A stretch of 64,000 nt of DNA, taken from contig NZ_CP107546.1 in assembly GCF_025836995.1 (NCBI RefSeq), positions 1,302,001 through 1,366,000 on the forward strand, given 5' to 3'. Source of the DNA: Microbacterium sp. M28. GTDB taxonomy: Bacteria > Actinomycetota > Actinomycetes > Actinomycetales > Microbacteriaceae. Positions 16,411-24,099 of the stretch are shown here, in pieces (the stretch's first letter is position 1; each line of letters begins with the position of its first letter). Made by a program: the position numbers and the translations under genes. The notes beneath the pieces are model-generated. The model worked only from the letters and a program-made list of their open reading frames with translations. It did not search any database and had not been told where the DNA came from.

Positions 16411-17013
16411 GTGACGCACTACATATATCTGGTCAGACATGGTGAACATCAGGATGCCGAGCACGGCGTCGATGACGGACCCCTCTCTCCTCGGGGGCAG
16501 CGGCAGGCGGAGTTGATCGCCGATCGGCTGTCCGGACTTCCGCTCGACGCCGTATGGCATTCGCCGCTGTTGCGTGCAACCGAGACGGCGCGAGCGATCT
16601 CGGCTCGACTGCCCGCGGTGGCCCCTGAGCCGTCGGCGCTGCTGTTCGACTGCGTGCCCACCGGACTCACCGAGGACACGCCGGCGGCGTTCGAGCCGTT
16701 CTTCGGATCGATCACGGATGCCGAGATCGAAGCGGGCGGCGCTCAGATGGCCGACGCGGTCAACGAGTTCCTCGTGCGCAAGCAGGGCGACGTGCACGAA
16801 GTGCTCATCACCCACAACTTCGTCGTCTCCTGGTTCGTACGGGAAGTCCTCGGCGCCCCGGAATGGCGCTGGATGACGCTGAACCAGGCGCATTGCGGCC
16901 TGACGGTGATCGCGCAGAAGCAGGGGCGTCCGTGGACGCTGCTCACGCACAACGACCTCGGTCATCTGCCCGTCGAGCTGCGGACAGGGCTTCCCGACCC
17001 CGTCCCGGTGTGA
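16411..17013 (+). CDS. Histidine phosphatase superfamily protein
   Basis: 200 aa, GTG start. LVRHGEHQD near residue 7 is the RHG phosphate-pocket motif with the phospho-accepting His; GPLSPRGQRQAELIADRL follows, and the second catalytic His is in VLITHNFVVSW. R and E of the pocket are present (SPLLRATETARAI). The family spans phosphoglycerate mutases, broad phosphatases and SixA/CobC types; the substrate here cannot be told. It follows the AKR-like gene in the same direction with 68 nt between, but has its own -10. Confidence 0.88.
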   Translation: MTHYIYLVRHGEHQDAEHGVDDGPLSPRGQRQAELIADRLSGLPLDAVWHSPLLRATETARAISARLPAVAPEPSALLFDCVPTGLTEDTPAAFEPFFGSITDAEIEAGGAQMADAVNEFLVRKQGDVHEVLITHNFVVSWFVREVLGAPEWRWMTLNQAHCGLTVIAQKQGRPWTLLTHNDLGHLPVELRTGLPDPVPV

Positions 17014-17024
17014 CACGAGCCGGA

Positions 17025-17492
17025 TCAGAGGAGGAGTTTGCGGTACCAGCGCGTCGCGTTCGGGTTGTGGTTGTACGCCTCGATCGACTCGAAGCCGCTG
17101 CGCTCGTACAGCGCGCCGGCGGATTCGAGCGTGTGGTGCGTGTCGAGCACGAGCTCGGTGGCGCCGAACTCCCTGGCCCGGCGCTCGAGCTCTTCCAGGA
17201 TCGCCCGACCCCAGCCCTGCCCTCGCGCCTCGGGGCGCAGGAACAGATGCTTGACCTCGTAGCGGACGCCGGCATCCGAGTCGTCCAGCCTGCGGATGCC
17301 GCCGCAGCCCACCGCTGCTTCCTCGGGGCCCGCGAGCAGGAAGACGCCGGCGGGCGGTATGAACGCGCCCGGCGCCGGGAAGGTCGGCGTGTACGAGCCA
17401 CCGGGGAATTCTGCTGCGCGCAGCGCGAAGTACTCGACGAGGATCGCGTGCGATTCGGGGTCGGCGGGGGAGGCGTCGCGGAACTCGAGCAT
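17025..17492 (-). CDS. GNAT family N-acetyltransferase
   Basis: 155 aa. The acetyl-CoA-binding motif A is VKHLFLRPEARGQGWGRAIL (residues ~85-104, with RGQGWG), followed by LYERSGFESIEAYN, the standard GNAT beta6/beta7 end. The start at MLEFRDASPADPES is chosen because the longer in-frame extension is not GNAT-like and a -10 lies 7 nt upstream. It converges with the histidine phosphatase, 11 nt apart. Substrate unknown. Confidence 0.87.
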   Translation of the reverse strand: MLEFRDASPADPESHAILVEYFALRAAEFPGGSYTPTFPAPGAFIPPAGVFLLAGPEEAAVGCGGIRRLDDSDAGVRYEVKHLFLRPEARGQGWGRAILEELERRAREFGATELVLDTHHTLESAGALYERSGFESIEAYNHNPNATRWYRKLLL

Positions 17493-17505
17493 GGCACCAA
17501 CGCTA
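17493..17505 (-). promoter_or_regulatory. Leaderless-type -10 of the GNAT gene
   Basis: TAGCGT (17500-17505, minus strand), 7-nt spacer TGGTGCC, then ATG at 17492. No Shine-Dalgarno. Confidence 0.5.
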
Positions 17506-17567
17506 CTGGCGTCGCGAGGGTCCCGAGCGCGCTCCGCGCGGTGTCCCGGCCGGTGACGGCCGCGAAA

Positions 17568-17579
17568 TAGACTGGGAGC
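17568..17579 (+). promoter_or_regulatory. Leaderless-type -10 of dapB
   Basis: TAGACT (17568-17573), spacer GGGAGC, ATG at 17580. The same layout, with nearly the same spacer, precedes dapA and dapF. Confidence 0.55.
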
Positions 17580-18326
17580 ATGACCACGCAGGTAGCACTC
17601 GTCGGCGGAACCGGAAAGCTCGGATCGATCATCCGGGACGTGATCGACGGCCTCGAGGGCTTCGAGGTGTCGCGCGTGCTCACCTCGACGAGCGACTGGT
17701 CCGAGCTCGACGGTGCCGATCTCGTCGTCGACGCCTCGACCCCGCAGGTCAGCGTCGAGGTCGTCAGGGCAGCCGTCGAGCGCGGTCTCAACGTGCTCGT
17801 CGGCACGTCCGGCTGGTCGAACGAGCGCATCGCTCTGGTGCGTCCGCTCGTCGAGGCCGCCGGTACCGGTGCGGTCTTCATCCCGAACTTCTCGCTCGGC
17901 TCGGTGCTCGGCTCCGCCCTGGCATCCGCGGCCGCCCCGTTCTTCGACTCCGCGGAGATCGTCGAGGCGCATCGCGACACGAAGATCGATTCCCCCAGCG
18001 GCACGGCGGTGCGCACGGCAGAGCTGATCGCGGCCTCCCGAACCGATCAGGGGCCGGTGAGCGCTCCGCACGTCGACCAACGCGCCAGAGGTCAGCAGGT
18101 CGCCGGTGTTCCGATCCACTCCCTGCGTCGTCCTGGCGTGATCGCACGGCAGGATGTCGTCCTGTCCGGACCGGGCGAGTCGCTCACCTTCACCCACGAC
18201 ACGGTCGAACCGTCGCTCGCGTATGCGCCGGGCATCCGTCTCGCCGTCCCGTACGCGCTCGGCGCGCGCGGGGTGGTCGTCGGCCTGGAGAACATGGTCG
18301 ACATCGGCATCCGAGCCCGTTCATGA
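17580..18326 (+). CDS. dapB: 4-hydroxy-tetrahydrodipicolinate reductase
   Basis: 248 aa. N-terminal dinucleotide motif VALVGGTGKLGSII, then the catalytic segment EAHRDTKIDSPSGTAVRTAE (His/Lys and substrate-binding SGTA). It reduces the DapA product with NAD(P)H in the diaminopimelate/lysine pathway. Like other actinobacterial DapBs it has a short N-terminal region after the Rossmann start. The downstream TPR gene overlaps by 4 nt (ATGA), so both are one operon. dapA and dapF are at 23.1 and 36.6 kb. Confidence 0.95.
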   Translation: MTTQVALVGGTGKLGSIIRDVIDGLEGFEVSRVLTSTSDWSELDGADLVVDASTPQVSVEVVRAAVERGLNVLVGTSGWSNERIALVRPLVEAAGTGAVFIPNFSLGSVLGSALASAAAPFFDSAEIVEAHRDTKIDSPSGTAVRTAELIAASRTDQGPVSAPHVDQRARGQQVAGVPIHSLRRPGVIARQDVVLSGPGESLTFTHDTVEPSLAYAPGIRLAVPYALGARGVVVGLENMVDIGIRARS

Positions 18327-18766
18327 CCGCACGCATCGGCATCGTCCTGATGGGCGTCTGCCTGATCCTGTACTTCATCGTCGCCGGTCAGCAGGCGTTC
18401 CTGTTCATGGGCACAGGCGAGCCGATCGCCATCGCCATGGGTGTCGCTGCGATCGTTCTGCCGCTGATCGGTGTCTGGGCGCTGATCCGCGAGATCCAGT
18501 TCGGGGTGTCGGCCGATCGCCTCGGGCGCCGGCTGGACGCCGAGGGCGGCATGCCGGAGGCCGAGACCGAGCTGACGGCCCGCGGGAAGATCGCCGAGGC
18601 GGATGCCGAGGGCATCGTGACCCGCTATCGGGCCGCCGCGGAGTCCGCGCCGGAGGAGTGGCGTGCCCACTATCGTCTCGGCGTCGTGCAGGACGCGGCC
18701 GGGCGTCGCAAGGACGCCCGCGCCAGCATCCGCGAGGCCATCAGGGTGGAGAAGCAGACCCGCTGA
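18323..18766 (+). CDS. Small membrane protein with a TPR-like C-terminal region
   Basis: 147 aa. Two membrane helices near residues 5-25 and 38-58 (IGIVLMGVCLILYFIVAG; IAMGVAAIVLPLIGVWALI), then a soluble helical part with ETELTARGKIAEADAEGIVTRY and SAPEEWRAHYRLGVVQDAAG, which reads as one or two TPR-like helix pairs. It overlaps dapB by 4 nt and is translated with it. Function unknown. It may be a membrane-anchored scaffold; no catalytic motif is visible. Confidence 0.75.
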   Translation: MTARIGIVLMGVCLILYFIVAGQQAFLFMGTGEPIAIAMGVAAIVLPLIGVWALIREIQFGVSADRLGRRLDAEGGMPEAETELTARGKIAEADAEGIVTRYRAAAESAPEEWRAHYRLGVVQDAAGRRKDARASIREAIRVEKQTR

Positions 18767-18793
18767 CGGATCCGCCCCTCCGCGGACGACGAC

Positions 18794-19219
18794 TCAGGCG
18801 AGTGTGGCCTCGAGGGTGATCTCGATGCCGGAGAGCGCCTGCGACACCGGGCATCCGGTCTTCGCGTCCTGGGCGATCTGTTGGAACTTCTCGGCCGACA
18901 GCCCGGGAACGGACGCGTTCACGTTGAGGTGGCTGCCGGTGATGCCCGTGCCCGGCTTGAACGTGACCGATGCGGTGGTGTTGACGCGCTCGGGGGGAGT
19001 GCCGTTCTCGGCCAGGGCATGCGAGAACGCCATGCTGAAGCAGGATGCGTGAGCCGCGGCGATCAGCTCCTCCGGCGTCGTGGTCGTCTCGGAGCCCTCG
19101 CTGCGGGACTTCCAGTCGATCGGGAAGGTGCCGAGGTGCGATGTGGCGAACGACACGGTGCCGGATCCCTCGGTGAGTGAACCGGTCCAGGTGGTGGTGG
19201 CTTCGCTGGTGACGGGCAT
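18794..19219 (-). CDS. OsmC family peroxiredoxin
   Basis: 141 aa, full OsmC/Ohr fold. The redox-active cysteines are C60 (AAAHASCFSMAFS) and C123 (KTGCPVSQAL), and the family Arg/Glu region is present (PEELIAAAHA). OsmC-type enzymes reduce organic hydroperoxides by a Cys-based cycle with thiol donors. It has its own promoter with TAGGCT and a leader carrying GGAGGAAC. It lies just before a DUF4395/thioredoxin pair on the same strand, so this stretch is a small thiol-redox group. Confidence 0.92.
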   Translation of the reverse strand: MPVTSEATTTWTGSLTEGSGTVSFATSHLGTFPIDWKSRSEGSETTTTPEELIAAAHASCFSMAFSHALAENGTPPERVNTTASVTFKPGTGITGSHLNVNASVPGLSAEKFQQIAQDAKTGCPVSQALSGIEITLEATLA

Positions 19220-19260
19220 GATGTTCCTCCGAAGGTCAGGCGGGTGGTGGGGCCAGCCTA
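19220..19260 (-). promoter_or_regulatory. osmC promoter and ribosome-binding site
   Basis: TAGGCT at 19255-19260 (minus strand) gives a leader of about 30 nt. GGAGGAAC (19223-19230) precedes the ATG at 19219 at normal spacing. This is a leadered start, unlike the many leaderless-type ones here. Confidence 0.45.
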
Positions 19261-19291
19261 GCGATCGGTCGATGCCGACGGAACCGGGCGA

Positions 19292-19876
19292 TCAGGCCAC
19301 CGGCGCTGCGCGGCCGACCAGTCCGGCACGCTGCAGCAGCAGGTACAGCTGGCAGCCGAGGCAGAAGCCGAATACCGCGTTCAGGAAGGCCGCGATGAAC
19401 GCGGCCGCGGCCGCGATCGGCAGAGCCCACGGCACGCCGAGCAGGTGCAGCACGATCCCGGTGCCGACGACGAACAGGCCGACACCCTGCGCGAACCGGG
19501 GCGGGCGGGGGTCCTCGAGCTCGGTCGGCGGGTCCAGTCGCGGACGGACGAAGCGCCGGAACACCACACCCCAGGGTGCCGTGCGCGGCCAGGCGACGCC
19601 CCAGAGGAACAGGAGGGCGATCACGACCAGCAGCAGGAGACCGGGGTCCAGGGCGCGCTGCGCGAGCGGGGCGACGACGATGACCCAGTCGGAGCCGGGC
19701 ACGAACGTCGCGCCCGACAGCGGTTGATACGCGAACCATCCGAAGCTCGCCACATCCTGCGCGGTCGAGATGCCGATCAGGGAGAGCACCACGGCGATGA
19801 GCAGCAGAGCGGCGGTGATGCCGGCGGCGAAGCGCGGGCCGCGGGGGTCGATGCCGGCGGGAGGCGTGGGGGACAT
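19292..19876 (-). CDS. DUF4395 family membrane protein
   Basis: 194 aa. Four membrane helices: two in the N-terminal half, then after a polar loop (ELEDPRPPRFAQGVG) GLFVVGTGIVLHLLG and the helix NAVFGFCLGCQLYLLL. The PPRFAQG motif and the CLGC pair in the last helix are family hallmarks. DUF4395 proteins often sit next to thioredoxin-like or sulfur-transfer genes. It lies 23 nt downstream of the thioredoxin-like gene and is co-transcribed with it. The CxxC in the membrane could exchange disulfides with that partner; this is inference. Confidence 0.87.
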   Translation of the reverse strand: MSPTPPAGIDPRGPRFAAGITAALLLIAVVLSLIGISTAQDVASFGWFAYQPLSGATFVPGSDWVIVVAPLAQRALDPGLLLLVVIALLFLWGVAWPRTAPWGVVFRRFVRPRLDPPTELEDPRPPRFAQGVGLFVVGTGIVLHLLGVPWALPIAAAAAFIAAFLNAVFGFCLGCQLYLLLQRAGLVGRAAPVA

Positions 19877-19899
19877 GTCGTTCCTTGTCTTCGTCGTCG

Positions 19900-20310
19900 T
19901 CAGACGCCGGCGAGGGCTTCGGTGAGGGCGTTCGGGTGCGGCACGCCGTTGAATCGCGCTCGGACGGCGCCGGTCGCATCGACGATGAAGGTCGTCGGCG
20001 TCTGGAGGATGCGGTAGCGGCTGGACAGGTCGGGACGATGGGTGAGATCGACCTCGATGTGCGCGAGATCGTCCCGTGCGGACGCCACGCTGCTCAGCAT
20101 CCGGCGCACCTGAGGGCATCGCGCGCACATCTCGGTGCTGAACTGCACGAGCGTGGCCCGCGAGCCCAGGGAGCCCTCGGCGTCGACCGGATCGAAGCGC
20201 AGGTGGCCGCCGCCGCGCCGGTGCCCGTCGGCGAGACGCAGCGCGACACCGACGATCACGGCGAGCATGATCAGAGCACCGGCGATGACAAGGGCGAGTG
20301 CGGGCGACAT
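19900..20310 (-). CDS. Membrane-anchored thioredoxin-like protein (CARC)
   Basis: 136 aa. One N-terminal helix (residues 4-25), then a thioredoxin fold with LVQFSTEMCARCPQVRRML; active-site C62 and C65 form CARC instead of the usual CGPC. The cis-Pro segment is QTPTTFIVDATG. The domain probably faces the outside or the membrane surface. It is the first gene of a pair with DUF4395. Divergent from thyA with 96 bp between. Electron donor and substrate are unknown. Confidence 0.87.
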   Translation of the reverse strand: MSPALALVIAGALIMLAVIVGVALRLADGHRRGGGHLRFDPVDAEGSLGSRATLVQFSTEMCARCPQVRRMLSSVASARDDLAHIEVDLTHRPDLSSRYRILQTPTTFIVDATGAVRARFNGVPHPNALTEALAGV

Positions 20311-20322
20311 GGATCGAGGGTA
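20311..20322 (-). promoter_or_regulatory. Leaderless-type -10 of the thioredoxin-like gene
   Basis: TACCCT (20317-20322, minus strand), spacer CGATCC, ATG at 20310. Confidence 0.45.
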
Positions 20323-20393
20323 CGGCCGTTCCGTGAAGCCGGGGGCCGTTGTTGCGAAGCGTGACCGACGCGTCCATGTCGGTGGTCTGCGGG

Positions 20394-20406
20394 TATCGTG
20401 TGGAGC
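20394..20406 (+). promoter_or_regulatory. Leaderless-type -10 of thyA
   Basis: TATCGT (20394-20399), 7-nt spacer GTGGAGC, ATG at 20407. Confidence 0.45.
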
Positions 20407-21216
20407 ATGCGCGAAGCCATCCCGACGCCGTACGAAGACCTGCTCCGTGAAGTGCTCGCCGAGGGCACGCACAAGGACGATCGAACCGGGACGGGCACGC
20501 TCAGCGTGTTCGGCCGTCAGCTGCGGTTCGACCTCTCGCAGGGGTTCCCCCTGATCACCACGAAGCGGGTGCACTTCAAGTCGATCGCGTACGAACTGCT
20601 GTGGTTCCTGCGCGGCGATTCCAACGTCCGCTGGCTGCAGGACAACGGCGTCACCATCTGGGACGAGTGGGCGGACGCCTCGGGCGACCTCGGACCCGTG
20701 TACGGAGTGCAGTGGCGGTCATGGCCAACACCGGACGGCGGCCACATCGATCAGCTCTCCGAGGTCATCGAGCAGATCCGGCAGTCGCCCGACTCCCGGC
20801 GCCTGATCGTGTCGGCCTGGAACCCGGCGGACATCCCCGACATGGCTCTGGCGCCGTGCCACGCGCTGTTCCAGTTCTACGTGGCGGACGGCAGACTCTC
20901 CTGCCAGCTGTATCAGCGCAGCGCCGACCTGTTCCTCGGAGTCCCGTTCAACATCGCCTCCTATGCGCTGCTCACCCAGATGATCGCCCACCAGGTCGGC
21001 CTCGAGCCCGGCGACTTCGTCTGGACCGGGGGCGACTGCCACATCTACGACAACCACGTCGAGCAGGTCCGCGAGCAGCTCACGAGGGAGCCCTTCCCGT
21101 ACCCCGCGCTCCGCTTCGCGCGGAAGCCCGAATCGATCTTCGACTACGTCTACGACGACTTCGTGATCGAGGACTACCAGCACCACCCGCCGATCCGCGC
21201 GGCGGTGGCGGTATGA
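20407..21216 (+). CDS. thyA: Thymidylate synthase
   Basis: 269 aa, close to E. coli ThyA. Active-site C151 lies in [14 protein letters not shown]; the phosphate-binding Arg stretch ([14 protein letters not shown]), [15 protein letters not shown] and GDCHIYDNH are all present. It converts dUMP to dTMP using methylene-tetrahydrofolate. Start at [10 protein letters not shown]; an in-frame GTG three codons upstream is less likely because the -10 and family alignment favour the ATG. It overlaps folA by 4 nt, the classic thyA-folA couple that regenerates tetrahydrofolate. Confidence 0.97.
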   Translation: MREAIPTPYEDLLREVLAEGTHKDDRTGTGTLSVFGRQLRFDLSQGFPLITTKRVHFKSIAYELLWFLRGDSNVRWLQDNGVTIWDEWADASGDLGPVYGVQWRSWPTPDGGHIDQLSEVIEQIRQSPDSRRLIVSAWNPADIPDMALAPCHALFQFYVADGRLSCQLYQRSADLFLGVPFNIASYALLTQMIAHQVGLEPGDFVWTGGDCHIYDNHVEQVREQLTREPFPYPALRFARKPESIFDYVYDDFVIEDYQHHPPIRAAVAV

Positions 21217-21689
21217 CCTGGGTGGGTCTGATCTGGGCCGAGGCGCGCGGGGGAGTGATCGGCGCCGAGGGTGGCATGCCGTGGCACGTGCCGGAGGACC
21301 TCGCGCACTTCAAGGACGTCACGCTCGGCGCCCCGGTCATCATGGGACGCAAGACGTGGGACTCGCTTCCCGAGCGCTTCCGGCCGCTGTCCGGCCGTGA
21401 GAACGTGGTCATCACCCGACGTCAGGACTGGGCGGCGGACGGGGCCCGCCGCGCAGCCACGGTGTCGGAAGCCGTCCGAGGTCGCGACGAGGTCTGGGTC
21501 ATCGGCGGTGCCGAGATCTTCAGCCAGGTGATCGGAGAGGCAGACCGCCTCGAGATCACCGAGATCGATCTCGACGTCGCGGGCGATGCCTTCGCGCCGG
21601 ACAAGACGGGCTGGCGCCTCGTCTCCGAGGGAGACTGGGAGACCTCGCGCACAGGCATCCGCTACCGGTTCCTGCGATACGAGCGCTGA
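21213..21689 (+). CDS. folA: Dihydrofolate reductase
   Basis: 158 aa. Landmarks: [20 protein letters not shown], the substrate Asp/Glu in [23 protein letters not shown] and the NADPH segment [13 protein letters not shown]. It reduces dihydrofolate made by ThyA. The ATG overlaps the thyA stop (ATGA), and its own stop shares one base with the next gene's ATG (TGATG), so three genes are translated in a chain. Confidence 0.95.
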   Translation: MTWVGLIWAEARGGVIGAEGGMPWHVPEDLAHFKDVTLGAPVIMGRKTWDSLPERFRPLSGRENVVITRRQDWAADGARRAATVSEAVRGRDEVWVIGGAEIFSQVIGEADRLEITEIDLDVAGDAFAPDKTGWRLVSEGDWETSRTGIRYRFLRYER

Positions 21690-22450
21690 TGCCCATCGCA
21701 CTGATCACCGGCGCGAGCGCCGGCCTCGGGGCGGAGTTCGCCAGGCAGCTCGCGCATCGAGGGGCGGATCTCGTACTGGTCGCGCGCTCGGCCGGGGCGC
21801 TCGACGCACTCGCCGACGAGCTGCGCGCACAGCACGGTGTGGCGGTCGAGGTGCTCGCGGCCGATCTGCTCGACGAGGGCGATCTGGATCGGGTCGTCTC
21901 GCGCATCGGCGACGAGGCGCAGCCGATCGACCTGCTGATCGACAACGCCGGATTCGGACTGCCACTTCATTTCGCCGACAACGACATCGACGACGAGGTC
22001 CGGCATCTGCGGCTGCATGTCGAGGTGCCGATGCGCCTCATGCACGCGGCCCTCGCCGTCATGCGCGGGCGCGGCGGACGCATCATCAACGTGGCGTCGG
22101 TTGCCGGTTTCATCTCGCGCTCGACATACTCGGCGTGCAAGTCCTGGCTGATCGGTTTCAGCCGCTGGGCGAACGCCGAGTACGCGCGAGACGGCGTGAC
22201 CGTCACGGCGCTGTGCCCCGGCTTCACCCACACCACGTTCCACGAGCGGATGGGACTTCCTCAGGGCGAGGAGGGCATCCCGCCGATCATGTGGCTCGAC
22301 GCCGCGGACGTGGTGCGAGAAGGGCTGCACGACGCCGCGCGGGGGCGGGCCGTCTCGATCCCGTCGTGGCGATACAAGGCGATCGTCGCACTGACGAAGG
22401 TGCTCCCGGCGTCGCTCACGTCGCGCGCCGCGCGTCGCGGTCGCGTCTGA
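21689..22450 (+). CDS. Short-chain dehydrogenase/reductase (SDR)
   Basis: 253 aa classical SDR. Cofactor motif TGASAGLGAEFARQLA, then NNAGFG (DNAGFGL near residue 90), catalytic Ser-Tyr-Lys in NVASVAGFISRSTYSACKSW (S, Y, K present). The Rossmann motif and the Arg after it favour NADP(H). The C-terminal ~35 residues include a basic end (SRAARRGRV). Third gene of the thyA-folA operon. Substrate unknown. Confidence 0.88.
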   Translation: MPIALITGASAGLGAEFARQLAHRGADLVLVARSAGALDALADELRAQHGVAVEVLAADLLDEGDLDRVVSRIGDEAQPIDLLIDNAGFGLPLHFADNDIDDEVRHLRLHVEVPMRLMHAALAVMRGRGGRIINVASVAGFISRSTYSACKSWLIGFSRWANAEYARDGVTVTALCPGFTHTTFHERMGLPQGEEGIPPIMWLDAADVVREGLHDAARGRAVSIPSWRYKAIVALTKVLPASLTSRAARRGRV

Positions 22451-22462
22451 GGGGCGCCGGAG

Positions 22463-22999
22463 TCAGCGGAAGCGCCCGAGACGGATGCCGGCGTACGCGA
22501 TCGCCGCGATCGTCTCGCCGTCCGTGATCCGCCCGTCGGCGACCATGTCGAGCACGTCGCCGAAAGGCACCCACAGCACCTCGTCGATGCCCTCCTCCGA
22601 ACGAGCGTCGGCCTGATCGGCGGTGCTGAGCCCGCGCGCGAGGAACACGTGCTCGGGGGCGACGGTGACACCGTTCAGGGCATTCATCGTGCCCAGCGGC
22701 GTCCACTCGTTCGCCTGGAGGCCGGTCTCCTCCCGGAGCTCGCGCTGCGCCGCCGTCAGCGGATCCTCACCGTCGCTGCCGCCCGCCGGGACCTCGACGG
22801 AGCGACCGGTCGTGTACCGGTCCAGCCCGACCAGGCACACGCGTTCCCGGTCGTCCAGAGCCACGATGAATACCGCGGGGTGCCGCATCGTGACGACGCC
22901 GTAGATGCCGGGGCCTGCGGGGCCGGTCACCGCGTCCTCGCGGACCGAGATCCACGGATTCTCGTAGACGACGCGGGAATGCTCGGTCTGCCAGGCCAT
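22463..22999 (-). CDS. Nudix hydrolase (ADP-ribose pyrophosphatase-like)
   Basis: 178 aa. The Nudix box is in GGSDGEDPLTAAQRELREETG (metal-binding REEAREE-type Glu residues as RELREETG). The preceding VEVPAGG and later VAPEHVFLARGL fit the ADP-ribose pyrophosphatase branch. It probably hydrolyses ADP-ribose or sugar nucleotides. Converges with the SDR gene with 12 nt between; divergent from dapA. Start chosen at MAWQTEHSR because a -10 lies 7 nt before it and the longer frame is not Nudix-like. Confidence 0.9.
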   Translation of the reverse strand: MAWQTEHSRVVYENPWISVREDAVTGPAGPGIYGVVTMRHPAVFIVALDDRERVCLVGLDRYTTGRSVEVPAGGSDGEDPLTAAQRELREETGLQANEWTPLGTMNALNGVTVAPEHVFLARGLSTADQADARSEEGIDEVLWVPFGDVLDMVADGRITDGETIAAIAYAGIRLGRFR

Positions 23000-23012
23000 G
23001 CGGGCGAGTGTA
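23000..23012 (-). promoter_or_regulatory. Leaderless-type -10 of the Nudix gene
   Basis: TACACT (23007-23012, minus strand), 7-nt spacer, ATG at 22999. It lies back to back with the dapA -10, 30 bp away. Confidence 0.5.
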
Positions 23013-23041
23013 TCCCCGCACGGGCGGCGGTGCCGAACCGA

Positions 23042-23053
23042 TACGCTGGGAGC
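23042..23053 (+). promoter_or_regulatory. Leaderless-type -10 of dapA
   Basis: TACGCT (23042-23047), spacer GGGAGC, ATG at 23054. The spacer is identical to that of dapB. Confidence 0.5.
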
Positions 23054-24031
23054 ATGACGCACTCGGGCAACCCTTTCGGACAGGTTCTCGTCGCGCTCGT
23101 CACTCCGATGACGGCCGACGGCGAAGTCGACTGGCCCGCCGTCGAGAAGCACATCGATGACGTCATCACCGCGGGTGCTGACGGCGTCGTGGTGACGGGA
23201 ACGACCGGCGAGACCTCGACCCTGACGGATGACGAGAAGCTCAAGCTCGTCGAGGTCGGCAAGTCCGTCTCGTCCGGCCGCGCCAGCATCATCACGGGCG
23301 GCGGGTCCAACGAGACCGCCCACGCGATCGAGCTCTACAAGGCCAGCGAGAAGGCCGGCGCGGACGGCATCATGATCGTCACGCCGTATTACAACAAGCC
23401 GACGCAGGCCGGCATCCTGACCCACTTCCGCCTGGTCGCCGATGCCACAGACCTGCCGGTCATCCTGTACGACATCCCCGGCCGCACCGGCGTGCCGATC
23501 CAGTACGAGACGATCCTGCGCCTGGCCAAGCATCCGAACATCCTCGCCGTGAAGGATGCGAAGGGCGACTTCAGCGAGGTCAGTCGCGTGCTCAACCAGA
23601 CCGACCTCATGTACTTCTCGGGCGACGACGCGAACGCGTTGCCGCACCTCGCGATCGGAGCGACCGGGCTCATCGGCGTCACCGCCAACATCACCGCGAC
23701 TCCGTACCGCACCATGATCGACGCCGTGAACCGAGGGGATCTCGCTGCCGCGACGGCCGAGCACAAGCGGCTCGAACCGCTCGTGCGCGCCGTCATGACG
23801 CACGTGCCGGGCACCGTGTCGGCGAAGTACATCCTGCACGGGCTCGGGCGCATCTCGAGCCCCCGCGTCCGCCTGCCCCTGGTGGGGCCGGAGGAGTGGG
23901 AGGCCGCATTGATCGAGGACGAACTCGCCCTCGTCACCGACGTGGCGGGTGCCGACTTCTCCAACTTCCGCCCCGACCGCAATGCGGCCGCGGGCGGTGC
24001 GCTGCCGAAGGTGCACGGCACGACGCGCTGA
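23054..24031 (+). CDS. dapA: 4-hydroxy-tetrahydrodipicolinate synthase
   Basis: 325 aa TIM-barrel. Motifs: GVVVTGTTGETSTLTDDEK, TPYYNKPTQAGILTHF, ILYDIPGRTGVPI, and the Schiff-base Lys in NILAVKDAKGDF. It condenses pyruvate with aspartate semialdehyde, the entry step of diaminopimelate/lysine synthesis. The C-terminal ~25 residues (FRPDRNAAAGGALPK) are longer than in E. coli. The start is fixed by MTHSGNPFG with a -10 6 nt before it. rnj follows after 68 nt, a conserved actinobacterial neighbour. Confidence 0.95.
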   Translation: MTHSGNPFGQVLVALVTPMTADGEVDWPAVEKHIDDVITAGADGVVVTGTTGETSTLTDDEKLKLVEVGKSVSSGRASIITGGGSNETAHAIELYKASEKAGADGIMIVTPYYNKPTQAGILTHFRLVADATDLPVILYDIPGRTGVPIQYETILRLAKHPNILAVKDAKGDFSEVSRVLNQTDLMYFSGDDANALPHLAIGATGLIGVTANITATPYRTMIDAVNRGDLAAATAEHKRLEPLVRAVMTHVPGTVSAKYILHGLGRISSPRVRLPLVGPEEWEAALIEDELALVTDVAGADFSNFRPDRNAAAGGALPKVHGTTR

Positions 24032-24099
24032 GACATCACGGGCGCGGAGCGCGCCTGACGCACGACCGGGCGCGCGACGCGCCCGACAGAGGAGACAGC

